Assembly: GCA_029747585.1 (NCBI GenBank)
Contig: JAPEVF010000154.1
Location: 24,106 to 88,105, forward strand
Origin: Pleurotus djamor
Lineage: Eukaryota > Basidiomycota > Agaricomycetes > Agaricales > Pleurotaceae
DNA length: 64,000 nt
Direction of reading: 5' to 3'
Below, piece after piece: positions 46,801-58,242 of this stretch; within the stretch, counting starts at the first letter, position 1; each line of letters starts with the position of its first letter. Both the position numbers and the translations under genes were made by a program. The notes under the pieces are model-generated. The model was given only the letters and a program-made list of their open reading frames with translations, did no database searches and was not told the DNA's origin.

Positions 46801-49272
46801 AAGAGAGCGTGTGGCATGGAGCCATTCAAAGAGGACACGATACACTGGCGTACAGGTCCTTTCCCAGTCGGGGAAGGGATTTCTTCTATGGTTGTCATGC
46901 AAGCCGCGTCCATAGACCCTAGGATGTATAAGTATAGCGAGCGCGAGAGTGAACGAAATTTCATACCAATGGGTTTCCCAACACCGTGTCTATACAACAA
47001 GCGAGAGAATTCCTTTGGATCCCAACCATTCCCACTTTCGCGTATCAGACTATTAATTCCCAAGCTCTTGACGAAGAGTAAGTCCATTTCTTCGCTGCCG
47101 GTGAACAGTTCCGCGCAGACGTATAGATTGGGGTTGACGACACGAGCAGCGTCCAGCATGTAAACGCCTACATCTAGCGGCGTCGAATGGCAGTTATCAA
47201 TCCGGAATCCGTTGAAAGTGGATGCTAACGATGTGACATATTGCGATATGTGCTGCCACAGCCATGGGTTGGAGGAAGGACCATCACCATAGCGCAATTT
47301 TACGCAGTCTCCCCACACAATGACTTCGCGTCGCAGATATGCCTTCGATGGTAGTAACGCAAAGTTTTGCAGTGGGTCGGCATTCCAGATCCAACCATTA
47401 TTCGCCAACGAATACACGGAAGGGTCTGCCTCAGAGCCAGCTGGAGAGGAAAGTCGGGTGAAATAGAGCTCAACGAGTGGAGAGCTATTGAAATTAGTGG
47501 TTGAGGATGTTGAGAGCTATGAAAATGAGCGGCCACGTACGAACGAGATATAGCGCCAAGTTTAGGACCATGATCATCAAGGCGTGTATACTTGAGCCGG
47601 TTAGTGATGCCCTCAATGGCGGCTTTCGTATCATCTTCCCACTCGCTGTAAAGTGGAACATTCAAGACATCGACAACCTTGATCCAAGCGTCGGAAAGTT
47701 GCCCGGCATCCGTCAAATGAGTGAACGCGGCCCGAACAAACCCAGCAGCAACCGGCCCGGCGACTTGCACGCCGTAACGGCTTGCATACTTGTGAAGCCC
47801 TTCGATTTTTCCAGATTCGCGGATTATTTGGGCCAATTCGACGATATTCTTTCCAGAAATATCGCGTCCTCCCCATGGTTCAACATTGCCGGAAACAAGC
47901 GCCTCCTGGATGGATGCCTTCTCCTTGGATACGTCAAAGACGTAGTACTGCCACATATTGAGGGATTTGAGTTCGGACGCAAACGCATTCGCAAGAATGT
48001 CAACGTCTGCCTGTGAGGTGACTTGAGTCGGGAGACCTTTGGAAGCCAAGGACGCAGAGAACTCTAAGATAGCCGTGTCGAGCTCCAATGCTGGAGTTAA
48101 ATGAGGCGTATTGGAAGGACTGTAACCTAAAGACAGCGTAAGCGTAAGCGAAGAATTTAGCGCGGTTCGGATACGAACCTGCTTCTGGGTGGTGAGGAAG
48201 CCAATGCGAGTCGTCGGCGGTATGATTGAGAACGACGTCAGTAAGACTGAGGAGACCGTATTCATCTCTGGCAACGTGCAGAGTCTTCTCAACAATCGCC
48301 TTCCCTCCGTCGTTGCCACAGTCTCCTTCGAACATAGATGGATCGTACTTGGTTTGGTCGCGGATCGAGTATGGGCTATCGCTATGTCCTCTTTCTTGGA
48401 GGGGTGTATAGTGTAGCATCGTGTAGCCTCTATCCTTAGCTTCCGCGAAGTGACTGGACCACTTCGACACAGGACCCATCCATTTGGACACAACGGTGAG
48501 GATAGAGAGTCCGTCCAGAGGGAGATTGACGTATTCTGGTTGAAGCACCGCGCCAGTCGAAGGAGGAAGTGGTTCCAAGTCTTTCGAGAGGATGGGGCTA
48601 CGTTTCCGGATACGAAGTGTGGGGTCAACGTTGAAGTATCCCTTCCTTCCTGAGAGTCGCTCTCCAGCCTTCTCTCCGTCGTACTCTACCCAAAACACGA
48701 ACGCTCCGGCGTGAGAAATGGGCAAATCAACCTGAACGGGTTTCGAGAAATCTGTGGGCAATCTGGTGTGCTTTAGACAGCGCATATATGAGGGTATGTG
48801 ACTGGTTGACATTACCTCCGCTCAGCGAACGAGTCCCTGCTGAACTTGCCCCCGTCAAGAGGGAAGTTGGTCTTGAAGACGCCATTCTTCGAAGCCGGAG
48901 TACCAGCATCGATGGAGACGCGTAGAATGTATGGAGTGTATGCTGGAGGAAGACGTATGTACTGTGTAGCAAAAGATAGTCAGCATATATGCTCTGTTTT
49001 GACGGCTTCACAGAACATACAGATCTATCTTTGTGTGGACCACCATCCACGTCGAGACGCAGCTCGTAAACACGAATCGGAAGCTCTCCTTGTCGTACTT
49101 CAGACTGAAAGAACTCTATTCCTTCGTCTGCGGGTGTCTTGGGTGAAATAGGGCTTGTCGCGGCTGACGATGCGCCCGATGATGAGGTCGAGCGAGACGA
49201 GCTCTTGCCAGCCTTGGAAAGCGGAATGGAGATGGTAGGCTTGGAGCCCTTGCTTTTGCGAGTCTTTGGCAT
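43850..49272 (-). CDS. GDB1: Glycogen debranching enzyme
   Basis: Thirteen exons: 49272..49021, 48961..48816, 48762..48179, 48126..47541, 47484..46967, 46918..46512, 46463..46367, 46310..45770, 45722..45252, 45196..44682, 44631..44222, 44177..44094, 44041..43850; 1600 aa, close to the usual 1500-1600. The enzyme first shifts maltosyl/maltotriosyl units (4-alpha-glucanotransferase) and then removes the alpha-1,6 glucose. The transferase half shows [16 protein letters not shown], the nucleophile motif [15 protein letters not shown] and the acid motif [14 protein letters not shown]. The glucosidase half (GH133) shows [46 protein letters not shown] and [18 protein letters not shown]. An extra Ser-rich N-terminal stretch of about 45 residues precedes the family core. 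Both active sites look intact. Confidence 0.97.
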
Positions 49273-50480
49273 GGTGGTGGAACAAGAGAGGGCGTAACAG
49301 ATCAATATGTTTCGCGACGAGGCCTATTTAAACCATCAGTGATGCTTCTGCGACGCGGCCCATGTCGTCAGATCCCGTGACGACGCGCGCCACCTCTTGC
49401 CATATACCGCAACTGGGTTGCCTGATTTGGACACTTTCACCATCGATCCATGTTTTCTCCACGTTGCGGTTTCATGGAAACGCGCGCACCGACTGGATCA
49501 CTCCCATGACACGTTTCTGAAACTGATACACGCTGTAACAGCGCTGTGAGTTGTCTTGATACACTTTAGGCGCCGTCTGACTTCCATTGATTAGTCCGTG
49601 TTTCCCCGAATGATCGACGATGCCTACTTACCTCCCAGTTCTANNCNANNGGCTATCCTCCGCCGCACAGGAACCCTTGAATATATACATGCGCAATGTA
49701 CCTGTTTTNTGTGAAGAAACCCCTGTCGATTATCGATCACTAAAGGCCTGCCCCAGCTTTCCTCAAGCTTGTGATTGGTTCACCCCAACAGTCGACGCTC
49801 CAGCTCCGTTTCACAGCATGGTGCTCAATGGCGTCTTCGATAATGGCTTAGATCTATATGGACCACAATCACAGACCTTTGAAGCACACGATTCCGCTGC
49901 AGATCCCTCTCTGCACTCCCATANNCCNNNNNGATTGCAGTACCAAGGACTCGAGNGCAGACCGTCCGAGTGNCCAATTCTCATCAGAACATCCTACCAT
50001 CGGACCTTGGAGGCACGATAGCTACGAAGAGAACCTNCACGAANGCTCGACTGCGTATCTCGAAAGTACGAAATGCAGATATGCTCGCTCTGAGCTTGAG
50101 TTTATGTCGGCGNCGAGTACTTTCTAAGTACTATATATCTATATTATCTACTTGTTGCGTCTGATCGGTACAGGACTCAGGAGTTTCTTTGAAGCACCCT
50201 CTCAATNNCTCGCGCAGATGTTTCCTCCAGGAACCATGCTATACATCCGTCTCCTGTAGTGTGCTNCGCGGTCACTTCCTTGAANGACGCATGGNTGCTC
50301 ACACCCTTGATGTAATAGGCCTTTCTCGGCTTATGTNNNCATGAACGAATGTAGCTTTTNGCNCAGCTCGAATCCATCCATCCTATCCNCAANNNTNCGT
50401 ATAAATACGCCNTTCGAGTGCCANCTTNAACCAGGCAACTCTCCATCCACAGAGCAGTATCACCTTNATCCTCTTTCACA
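49273..50480. other. N-rich intergenic region and promoter of the DUF5648 gene
   Basis: About 1.2 kb containing many Ns between 49644 and 50467. On the plus strand an open frame near 49620-50126 could encode about 130 residues (for example CEETPVDYRSLKACPSF), but N runs at 49923-49932 prevent a frame check, and no domain is recognisable, so I do not call a gene. The GDB1 side carries TTTAAATAG-like sequence (minus strand) about 55 bases before its ATG. Confidence 0.4.
50400..50407 (+). promoter_or_regulatory. TATA box
   Basis: TATAAATA lies 81 bases before the ATG of the DUF5648 protein and is followed by a C/T-rich leader. A TATA promoter suits a strongly regulated secreted-protein gene and is unusual in this window. 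Confidence 0.55.
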
Positions 50481-51206
50481 ATGAAGTTCTCCTTCGCTGT
50501 CATCGCCGCTGCCATCATGGCTGTTCANGCCGTCGCTCTNCCNGCGGCTGANTCNGAGGTATGCTATGGTCTNCNCACGCTTCTNCTCGCTGCCCTCGGC
50601 TCATTAAACTTTCTTTCAGGCTGTCGAGAAGCCCCCCGTCGCCGCTGACGCCGTCCAAGCCGCGGCTGCTGCCCTCCCTCCCAACCACGCCTGCCCCCGA
50701 GGCCGCGCCGTTCCCTTCCTCCGCTCCTGGAACATCGGCATCTCGGACCACTTCTACACCACCAACGCCACCGAGCTCGGCGTCGCTACCGCCTCCCTTG
50801 GGTATGTTGCCGAAGGCAATGCCGGTCGCGTCTACCCCACCGGAGGCCGCCAAGATAATGCCCTCATCGACATCCACCGCCTTTGGAGTGACTACTTCAA
50901 GGATCACTTCTACACCTGGAATACTCAGGAGGTCCAAAACTATGTCCGCAACTACCGATACACCTACGAGGGCGTCGCCGCTCGCGTTTTCCGTCAGCAA
51001 ATCTGCAACAGTATTCCCCTCTACCGCCTCTACAACTACAAGGCCGTTGACCACTTCTACACTACCAACCGTACTGAAGCCAACGGCGCGCAAGCCTTCG
51101 GCTGGCAATATGAGGGCATCATTGGTTATGTTCTTCCTGACAGTGAGTTCATCTATCAGTGTCCCTTATGGAACCTAAAATGATTTTTTTCTCAGAGAAG
51201 AACTGA
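50481..51206 (+). CDS. Secreted DUF5648 repeat protein
   Basis: Three exons: 50481..50558, 50620..51142, 51196..51206; 203 aa. A clear signal peptide (MKFSFAVIAAAIMAV, cut near residue 20) leads into an Ala-rich stretch and then a DUF5648-type repeat domain: ISDHFYTTNATELG, KDHFYTWNTQEVQ with YTYEGVAARVF, and PLYRLYNYKAVDHFYTTNRTE with WQYEGIIGYVLP. These HFYT/YEG repeats resemble a small beta-propeller-like carbohydrate- or surface-binding module that is expanded in fungi and bacteria; its role is not established. Five Ns in exon 1 all sit at third codon positions. The last exon adds only a few residues (KKN). Confidence 0.85.
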
Positions 51207-51472
51207 ATCCATTCCCCTGGGGTTGAGGCCAGCTTGACTCGAGAGAGGCCGCATCTGAGACCTAGCACCTAGATACTTGGACGACTCAGTTTATAGAGGA
51301 TTTGAAAGAAAATCGAATTATTTCCGTGGCATTGCTGCTGCAAGGCGTGTTCACTGAGATAATACTTATTACATTAAAAATTGGTTGAATTGGCATGCCG
51401 ATATCCTTGATCAACGACAATGGATGAAATGACTATGGATACAAATTGATTAAATGGCGACTCAAGGCAAGC

Positions 51473-53518
51473 TCAAGAAGGTGGGGATCCATCTTGGCTG
51501 GTAGTAGCAGTCGCAGTGGCACTGGATTCACCTTCGCCTGTCGGACTGGCGGCGATGACTCGACCCCGACCATCAGTCGTAAACTCGGGAGGTGTAGCTG
51601 GGGCACCTTTCGGAGAGATAATCGGCGTTGAGGGCTTTGGAGCGCTATCATCTGCAGAGAGAGTCATCGGAGGAATAATAGACGATACCAACGGATTCTC
51701 AGCGAGTGGAGACGACGTCTCTTCGGAATCGCTGTCAAGATACCCGTCCTCGCTCTCGCTATCGGAGACGCTGAGCAATTCGGGTAGATCCCCGTCATCA
51801 TCCGCACCATCACCAGTATCTTGAGTGACAGTACCGAACGTCCATCGATTCCCCCCTTCGGGAAAGACAAGTCGCGTCCAGGTCGGTGCTCCAACAGTGA
51901 CTGGATCGGTTTGCATCGTACGTGATGTGGTAGACTCGCTACCGCCGACATGTAGACGTTCTTGTCCGCCGTTGTGGTCAGCCACTGTGATAGATCGACC
52001 GGATTGCGAAGGGTTGCTGGTCTGGCTTGGCGTCGGTGCAGCGTCGCTTCGATCGTCATGCGCGACCCATTCTGCAAAAATAGCCCGATCCGTATTATTC
52101 TCTTCGCCATCGGGAATTGGTTCCAAAGAAGGCATATCATCGGGGCTCCAAAAGGCATTGGGCCGTGGGTTGTCATCATTGAATTCACCATTCTGGAGCG
52201 CCGCTTCAAGGGGGTGCAGTGGTAGGGACGCAATCATGGCGAGGATGTCATCGGCCTTTATGTAGAATCATAATACCTCAGATCAGGAAAAGCAAACAAT
52301 TTTGGGAAGATGCGCACCATTTGGCCGATACCAGCGGCTTGCCGAGCAGCAGCATTGACGGATCGCCTCTGCGCAGCCAGATCTTCCAGCCGCTCGTCAG
52401 CCCGGGGAGGATTGCTGATATCGGGCATGTCTTCAAGGGTCGCGGTTAACCCGGTTAAACCATTCCGTATAGCATCCATCGTCAGGCTAAAATTACCGCC
52501 ACTATGATTGTCAACGTAGCTGCTGAAGATGCCACTCAGAGAACGAGTAATAGATTCCAAGTTCGCAGCAAAGTCTGCCCCAGATACCTCCGGTCTTAGT
52601 CGGGCACGTTGTCGCTATATCGACATGTCAGCGATCGGTATCCGTAAAAGGGAAGGGGGGGACTAACTCTAAAGCCGGCCGTAGCTCCAGTGGTGAAAAC
52701 GTGTGGGGTACCATCCGAGTCTAGGTGTAGATAGAAGCAATCCAATCCAAAAGGACAATCAGGTCCGTTACTACGACCTCGGGATTCTTCGAAGTAGCGA
52801 CATTTGACCTTCTGCATACTCTTCTTGTACGCTGCGATGGCGTTGTCCTTCTCCGGTGAGTTGTGAGGATAGAAATGAGAGGTGGGCGTGATGAAGCGTG
52901 AAGGGGATCGGCACATAGGACACTTCTTGTTGGCGCCAGATTCAATGACGTCCACAGACTTGTCCGTGGACAAACGCCATTGACGTATGCACTGTCGGCA
53001 AGTGCTCAATAAACTCCCGCGATGGGTTGACGGCGTAAATGAGGACACGTACAGTTATACAGAAAACATGACTGCACCCGCCTAGTAGATTGCCGTAAGG
53101 ACAAAGATGAAGGGTTAAGTTCGTGGCTGCGCACCTAATAGCCCATAAGTTGTTGGAACCTCGAAGCATATGCTGCAAATTTCGTCACTCCCATTGAGTT
53201 GAACCTCTGAGCTAGGCCCGGGGGTTGGGCTGGCAGTGGGTTGGTCGGCCTTTACGTGGCGGAACCAACATGCATCGCCCCTCTTGCAGTAGCCTGGCGA
53301 CCGTGCCTTATATGAGAAGGATAGAAGGAAATTATGTGTGAGTACGGCGACTCACCCTGCTGATAGAAACGGCAGACTTTAGCCTTGTCATAAGGCGTCA
53401 ACTCTTCCGTCTCTGGATCGCCATGGAGGAACTTGCAACTGCTACCAGCAAAGCATCCACGGGGTTGCGAGTAGTACTTGCAGACGCCTCTGGGCTTGGA
53501 GGTGCGGGGACGCTGCAT
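51473..53518 (-). CDS. Makorin-type RING E3 ubiquitin ligase
   Basis: Six exons: 53518..53356, 53293..53135, 53081..53053, 52991..52668, 52614..52318, 52255..51473; 584 aa. The order is makorin-like: two CCCH zinc fingers at the N-terminus (CKYYSQPRGCFAGSSCKFLH at about 13-32, then a second from VCRFYQQG across the intron to CKRGDACWFRH), a C3HC4 RING (CSICFEVP ... GGCSHVFCITCIRQW ... KCPMCR) split over three exons, and a third CCCH finger (C-x17-CPFGLDCFYLH). Makorins are RNA-binding ubiquitin ligases. The long C-terminal extension (about 350 residues, Ser/Thr/Asp-rich, with helical LEAALQNGEFNDDNP) is not part of animal makorins and has no domain I recognise. Exon 3 is 29 bases. Confidence 0.92.
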
Positions 53519-53655
53519 GAGATACGGAGCACTGCGCAGACGATGCTGCAGACAGTCCGGAGTAGTGGTGGTAAGGAAGGAAGAGAGGAATGAGAGAGAG
53601 ACCGAAGTATCCAGGTGCTTGACTGATAGAATCTTATCTGGTTCCCACGCTCCTA
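53519..53655. promoter_or_regulatory. Divergent promoter of the makorin gene and HFI1
   Basis: Only 137 bases lie between the start codons, the shortest divergent promoter here. The stretch is rich in GGAAG/CTTCC-type blocks. No TATA box. Confidence 0.5.
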
Positions 53656-54734
53656 ATGTCTCTTTCTTCCACCTCCACAATCAAAAGCCAGCTTGTCGCA
53701 GGACTCGGTCCCAAGGCCCCGGAGTACTTCGACACTCTCCAGCAGTTTGTATGTGGCAGAATATCCCGCGCAGAGTTCGAGGACGGCGTCCGCGCGGCCC
53801 TCGATGCCCCGAATCTCAGTGAGTCACATCTTCCAAGACTTCGCCAGTGCCACTCGCTGACGGAAGCAAAAAGTTCAACTTCACAATGCAATGATTATAT
53901 CGTTGTTTGACGCGACAACATATCACAAACGTCCACCGACGCCGCCGCCAGACGTACCAAAGCCGCCACCCCGCAAGAGGCAGCGCGTGTTGCCGTACCA
54001 GGGCCCTGACGATGCGGATGACGGTACTCTCAGATCAACACGAATGAAGAAATGGACAATTACCGTTGGCAAGCGTGAACGTGAGCGTCTGAAGAGCTTG
54101 GCCTCTCTGCCGCCTGCAATCGATCCACCACGTCCGAGGCCAGAAACGGACGAAATTGCAAGGGAAAGAGGTGTCGTGCTCATACCAGAGCGAGGTGGTG
54201 GGTAAAATCCATGCAATCCGCCGCCTAGTCATTAATTGTCACGGATTAGCACCTCCAGGGAGTCGACCACCACTTCATCTACTATCTATTACTCGCGCCC
54301 CATCCCTTCAGCACGTGGTAGACAAGGTCAACCTCGTCTGTGCGCAACACAATCTCGCTCAACCTTCTCGACTCGTTGCCACCCTTGTAAACATCGCATT
54401 TGAAACGCACATCAAGAAACTCATTACCCATGCCCTAACACTCTCATCCACGTCTAATTCTATCTCCTCGATCAACCCCTCTGAACCTCGCAATCGCTCT
54501 CATACCCTAACACTGGCTGCTTTCGAAACACTCTTCACCGTCGCACCCGCCTCTCTTCCCAATAACTCTGCTGCTGTTTCACGTTTATCCGTTGATGATG
54601 GATCACGCTATCTTGACGGTGACGATGAACCAGCCATTCTCAAAGACCGCGAGGTCAGAGATCAGAGATGGCAAATGTTCGCGCTGTTGAGCGAGAGGAG
54701 TACACTCAAGGAGGCCTTGCGGAGCCTTCGTTGA
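53656..54734 (+). CDS. HFI1: SAGA complex subunit Hfi1/Ada1 (TADA1)
   Basis: Three exons: 53656..53818, 53874..54197, 54250..54734; 323 aa. Hfi1/Ada1 is a structural subunit of the SAGA co-activator and pairs with a histone-fold partner (Taf12). The N-terminal SAGA-Tad1 region (SQLVAGLGPKAPEYFDTLQQFVCGRISRAEFEDGVR, split here across 20-residue limits as SQLVAGLGPKAP and FCGRISRAEF-like segments) is typical, and a C-terminal histone-fold-like stretch follows (RLVATLVNIAFETHIKKLI ... LTLAAFETLF). A basic KRQRVLPYQG segment may be nuclear-localising. Two GT donors three bases apart (54195 or 54198) would differ by one residue. I favour GTGGGT at 54198. Confidence 0.9.
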
Positions 54735-54814
54735 TCACTTTATTGTAATATACTCATACATCCTTTGTCGGCGATTAGCACTCGCATCATCATACATGTA
54801 CACATATTATCATC

Positions 54815-56332
54815 TTAGAGAGCGACCTTCTCTACACCCGGCGGGAAGACATAATTTCCTTGCTTGCGAACTTCGTCAAATATTCCCATCTCGAGCAAGC
54901 TCTTCTCGTGCGGCCACAAGTCACTCTCTAGCTTTCCACTCTGGACGCACCTCGCTACTTCGTCAGCCTGGAAGTGCCAACCTCCACCCGTATACTCGAA
55001 GATCTTCGATTCCTCCTTGTAAAGCTGACCGCGTTCATTGAAATGTTTCACAGTGAATTTCTTCGGGCAATAAATCGGAGGAGGGATTTGAATGGTACCC
55101 TTCTCCAAACGGATAGTCACACCTGGCTCGGGTGCGTTGAGGGTAATGCTACAGCTGAGAATGGCCTGGGCAGCCAATGAAGAGGACCCGTCGCTTGCGG
55201 GGTTAAAGGTGAGGACAAACGTCGTGCTGGCATCGACGCCAGTGATGGGTGTCTTTAACATGGCGGAGCTTACGGATGGCTTCTGGTGATTATTGGCTGG
55301 ATGTTCATACAGCGCAAGGATAGCCTGAAAACAGAATACATTCAATGGTTATTGAAACAGCAAGGGAGAAGAAAAAGCGTACCCAGATCAATGGGTATGG
55401 ACCCCTAGTAGGAACCAACACGATATGAACGAAGGTTCAACGGTGACGGTGTAAGAGAAGGCTTACAGATCCAAGAGCGCGCCACCTCCAAGTGCCGGGT
55501 CCAGTATCCTATGGGTAGTCGGAATCTCTGCACCATCCTTCAACAAACCCACTCCAACGAGGAACACAACACAAAACACATACTATCAATCCCAAAATTC
55601 CCCGACAAATCCGCATGCACGACCACAGGCTTGCCCAGCTCCCCACTATCAATCACCTTCTTCAGCTCCAATGCAAGTGGGTGGAAGCGCGTCCACAAAG
55701 CTTCCATGAAGAAAACCTTGTTTTCTTGGGCTGCAGCAATCAAAGCGCGAAGTTCCGCAGAGTTACAGGTAACGGGTTTTTCGCAAAGGACGTTCTTGCC
55801 CGCTTTGATGGCGTCCAATGTATTCTCATAGTGATAAGTATGGGGTGTACCTGCGGTCGTGGGAGGGCTGAATCAATTGGGTAGCTCAAGAAACGTCGAC
55901 GTGGTACGCACCGATGTAGATTGCGTCTATTTCCTAGTAACATGCGGCAGTGTAAGCATGAGCATAGCTGATCGCGCGAGGGAGCCTACCTTATCAGCAT
56001 AGACCTCGGCGTATGTCCCATACGCTTTGATAGACTCATCGCCACCAGCAACGTTCGAGATGAATTCCTTAGCTTTCTCGACGCTGCGTGAGCCCACAGC
56101 GCCGACCTTGTGCACAATGTCATGTACTCCACGCCTAGCAAGCCCATTAACAGCAAGCCATGTATACGGTATGGTTCATACGTCTTGGGATCAACGAGTA
56201 GGTCCTGAGAACATAAGGGTAAACATGTGAGGGAATGCTCTAGGTAGAAACACTGACTTTAACAAAGCACGCCGCAATAGCTCCAGTCGAGATAATACCC
56301 CATCGAAACTGCAATGGTTGAGTTGTAGTCAT
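54815..56332 (-). CDS. Gfo/Idh/MocA-family NAD(P)-dependent oxidoreductase
   Basis: Eight exons: 56332..56258, 56204..56182, 56134..55990, 55933..55912, 55850..55584, 55527..55467, 55404..55383, 55324..54815; 374 aa. The N-terminal Rossmann fold starts FRWGIISTGAIAACF with the Gly-rich turn, and AIYIGTPHTYHYE and the family EKPVT motif (NVLCEKPVTCN) carry the catalytic-lysine region. A GGGALLDLG motif and the C-terminal beta-sheet domain complete the fold. Relatives include trans-1,2-dihydrobenzene-1,2-diol/xylose dehydrogenases, so the substrate is likely a sugar or diol, but I cannot say which. Three exons are only 22 or 23 bases, so gene predictors may drop them. It is divergent from the OHCU decarboxylase gene. 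Confidence 0.92.
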
Positions 56333-56504
56333 TGTTCAAGACGGGAAGCACTCACTTATCTCATGATCCACCATGACCACCATGGGGGAGGCTTCTCGGA
56401 GAATATCGACTGGCCGCATCGGTCCGTCCGATTACTGATCACGATCAATACCACGATCAATTTCTCATCATCAACTTCGTAGCCGTCTGGTCGGGCTCAC
56501 GACA

Positions 56505-57110
56505 ATGAGCGACGTACCATCACTCGAAGCCATCAACGGAAGCTCAGGAGAGCCCGATTCAGCGCTTGCCACCACCCTAACCCTCCTCCTCGAACCATCA
56601 CCCGTCCTGATCGCCAAAGTCGTCCCAACACTCTCAAGTAACCTCCAAGAGCCCACTTCGTCCGTCGCTACATATACGGACTTGATAGATGCCACATCCA
56701 GGGTGATCCGAACATTGGACACTCGAGATAAAGCCGAGTTCATCTCGGGTCACCCTCGTATAGGAGAAACCAAGAACTTATCCAACCTCAGCGCCAAGGA
56801 ACAAGGCGCGGTTCAAGCGAGCAACCCCACACCACCAGAGGTATTGGCGCGGTTGGCTTATCTGAATATGTGCTACGAGCGAGTGTACCCTGGCCTTCGT
56901 TACATCACTTTCGTCAACGGTCGGTCTCGCGCTGAAATTGTTGAAGAGATGGAAGGAAAGTTGGGCATCGATCACACCTCGAGTCCTGAAGTGGAAAATT
57001 TGGAACAGGTGGAGATAGAAGGGACTGAATGGTCGGCTGAATTGGAGAGGGCGATTGGCGACGTCGCCAAGATAGCAAAGAGTAGGTTGCAGTCCTTGAA
57101 TTTGGGATAA
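56505..57110 (+). CDS. OHCU decarboxylase (uric acid degradation)
   Basis: Single exon, 201 aa, unusual here in having no intron. The enzyme (2-oxo-4-hydroxy-4-carboxy-5-ureidoimidazoline decarboxylase, URAD in animals) makes S-allantoin from the product of urate oxidase and HIU hydrolase. The conserved HPRIGE motif with the catalytic histidine lies at about residue 83, and the YERVYPGLRYITFVNGRSR segment near residue 125 is the second family signature. Length and helix-rich layout fit. The first 170 bases upstream are shared with the oxidoreductase gene on the other strand. No other purine-degradation gene is in the window. Confidence 0.93.
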   Translation: MSDVPSLEAINGSSGEPDSALATTLTLLLEPSPVLIAKVVPTLSSNLQEPTSSVATYTDLIDATSRVIRTLDTRDKAEFISGHPRIGETKNLSNLSAKEQGAVQASNPTPPEVLARLAYLNMCYERVYPGLRYITFVNGRSRAEIVEEMEGKLGIDHTSSPEVENLEQVEIEGTEWSAELERAIGDVAKIAKSRLQSLNLG

Positions 57111-57216
57111 TCAACGACAGATATATGGAGGACGGGCCTGTTGAGGAGAGTGTACACTATGATACAACAGTTGGGAAGGAATGACGTGGGTGAAAGGTGA
57201 AGAAAAATGTCCGGTT

Positions 57217-58011
57217 TTACGCTGTTGAATATCTAGGTGGAAATCGAGCTCGTTCGGTTTGCCGCTAGAGGGGGAGACACAAGATCAGCAATGCGACCAG
57301 GTAAACGAAGAAGTTGCAGCGACAGATACCTGTTTGACTTGTTGCTCTCTAGCAACCCACTCCGGATTTTTGGCCCTTAACTCTTCTAGGAACTTCTTGA
57401 CTAACGGATCGGTGACTTGAGGCTCCATTGTTGCTTGCGAGCGGTTCTGAGGGTTCGATGAGTGACTCGTCCCACGAAATGTTTTCATACGTTCTTCGTG
57501 TTCCTTGGCAGCCTTCCTGGCCCACTCTTCGCGCTCCTTCTTCAACTTGGTTTGATGTGATGAGAATTCAGAGTCCCGAGTGTTTGTTGGGGAAGATGGT
57601 GTTCGTTGCGGGGTGGGTTTGCTGGAGGAGGCAGTAGCATTGATCAAATATTGGTCATAACGCTTAGGAACAACGTATGAGCAAGGGTCCATGGTAATAA
57701 ATCAATATTCGTCGGCGTACCCTCCTGCGCTGAGGGTCTGACAAAACTTGCAGAGCCTGTGTTACAACTCGAAACTCTGTCTCGGCGATCTGCCTTTCCA
57801 CCGCTGTCGCAGAAGGCGCGAGTTTATCTGGATGAGTCTTGAGCGCGCGTCGCTTATAAGCTTTTCTTACTAGAAAGAAATTAAAAATGAGGATCATGGT
57901 CGACTCGAGGCACTTTCTACGTAACTCACTTTCTTCGGTTGACGCTGCTTGTGCGACGCCAAGCACGTCGTAAAGGGTTGGTGATGAAGATGGGGGATTT
58001 GCACCCGGCAT
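57217..58011 (-). CDS. Small J-domain protein
   Basis: Four exons: 58011..57930, 57869..57721, 57662..57330, 57264..57217; 203 aa. The J-domain fills residues 12 to about 80 (TLYDVLGVAQAAS, KAYKRRALKTHPDKLAP with the HPD motif, and QALQVLSDPQRRR). Then comes a charged coiled coil (KLKKEREEWARKAAKEHEE) and a C-terminal VTDPLVKKFLEELRAKNPEW segment. It lacks other co-chaperone domains and a signal peptide. If intron 3 is not spliced, the protein would instead end in VSVAATSSFTWSHC; the GTATCT donor, CTGAT branch point and CCTCTAG acceptor favour splicing. Divergent from KIN28. Confidence 0.85.
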
Positions 58012-58242
58012 CTACAGAGAACGCAGCCAGCTCGGTCGAGGTGAAAACGAAGACGAGAACGAAGACGAAGGTAAGTAAAGGCGCCGGCGCGACGACCACG
58101 GCCAGAAGTTGAACGTTCTGAATCTGAACCGCGACAATGAGTAGTCCCCTGACCGCGTGGGAGACACGTGGTACATATATTTCCATTTTGAGCGCGACAC
58201 CCAATCTCAGCAGACTCAGCCAGGACTCAGCCATTTCGCAAT
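58012..58242. promoter_or_regulatory. Divergent promoter of the J-protein gene and KIN28
   Basis: 231 bases between start codons, with a CACGTG E-box at 58165-58170 and a GTACATATAT stretch just after it. Confidence 0.45.

Noticed and set aside
49620..50126. Protein-coding gene in the N-rich region
   Set aside because: An open frame exists, but N runs prevent frame checking and no domain is recognised.
1258..58170. Enrichment of CACGTG E-boxes in promoters
   Set aside because: Only seven sites were noticed, and about 16 would be expected by chance in 64 kb with even base use.
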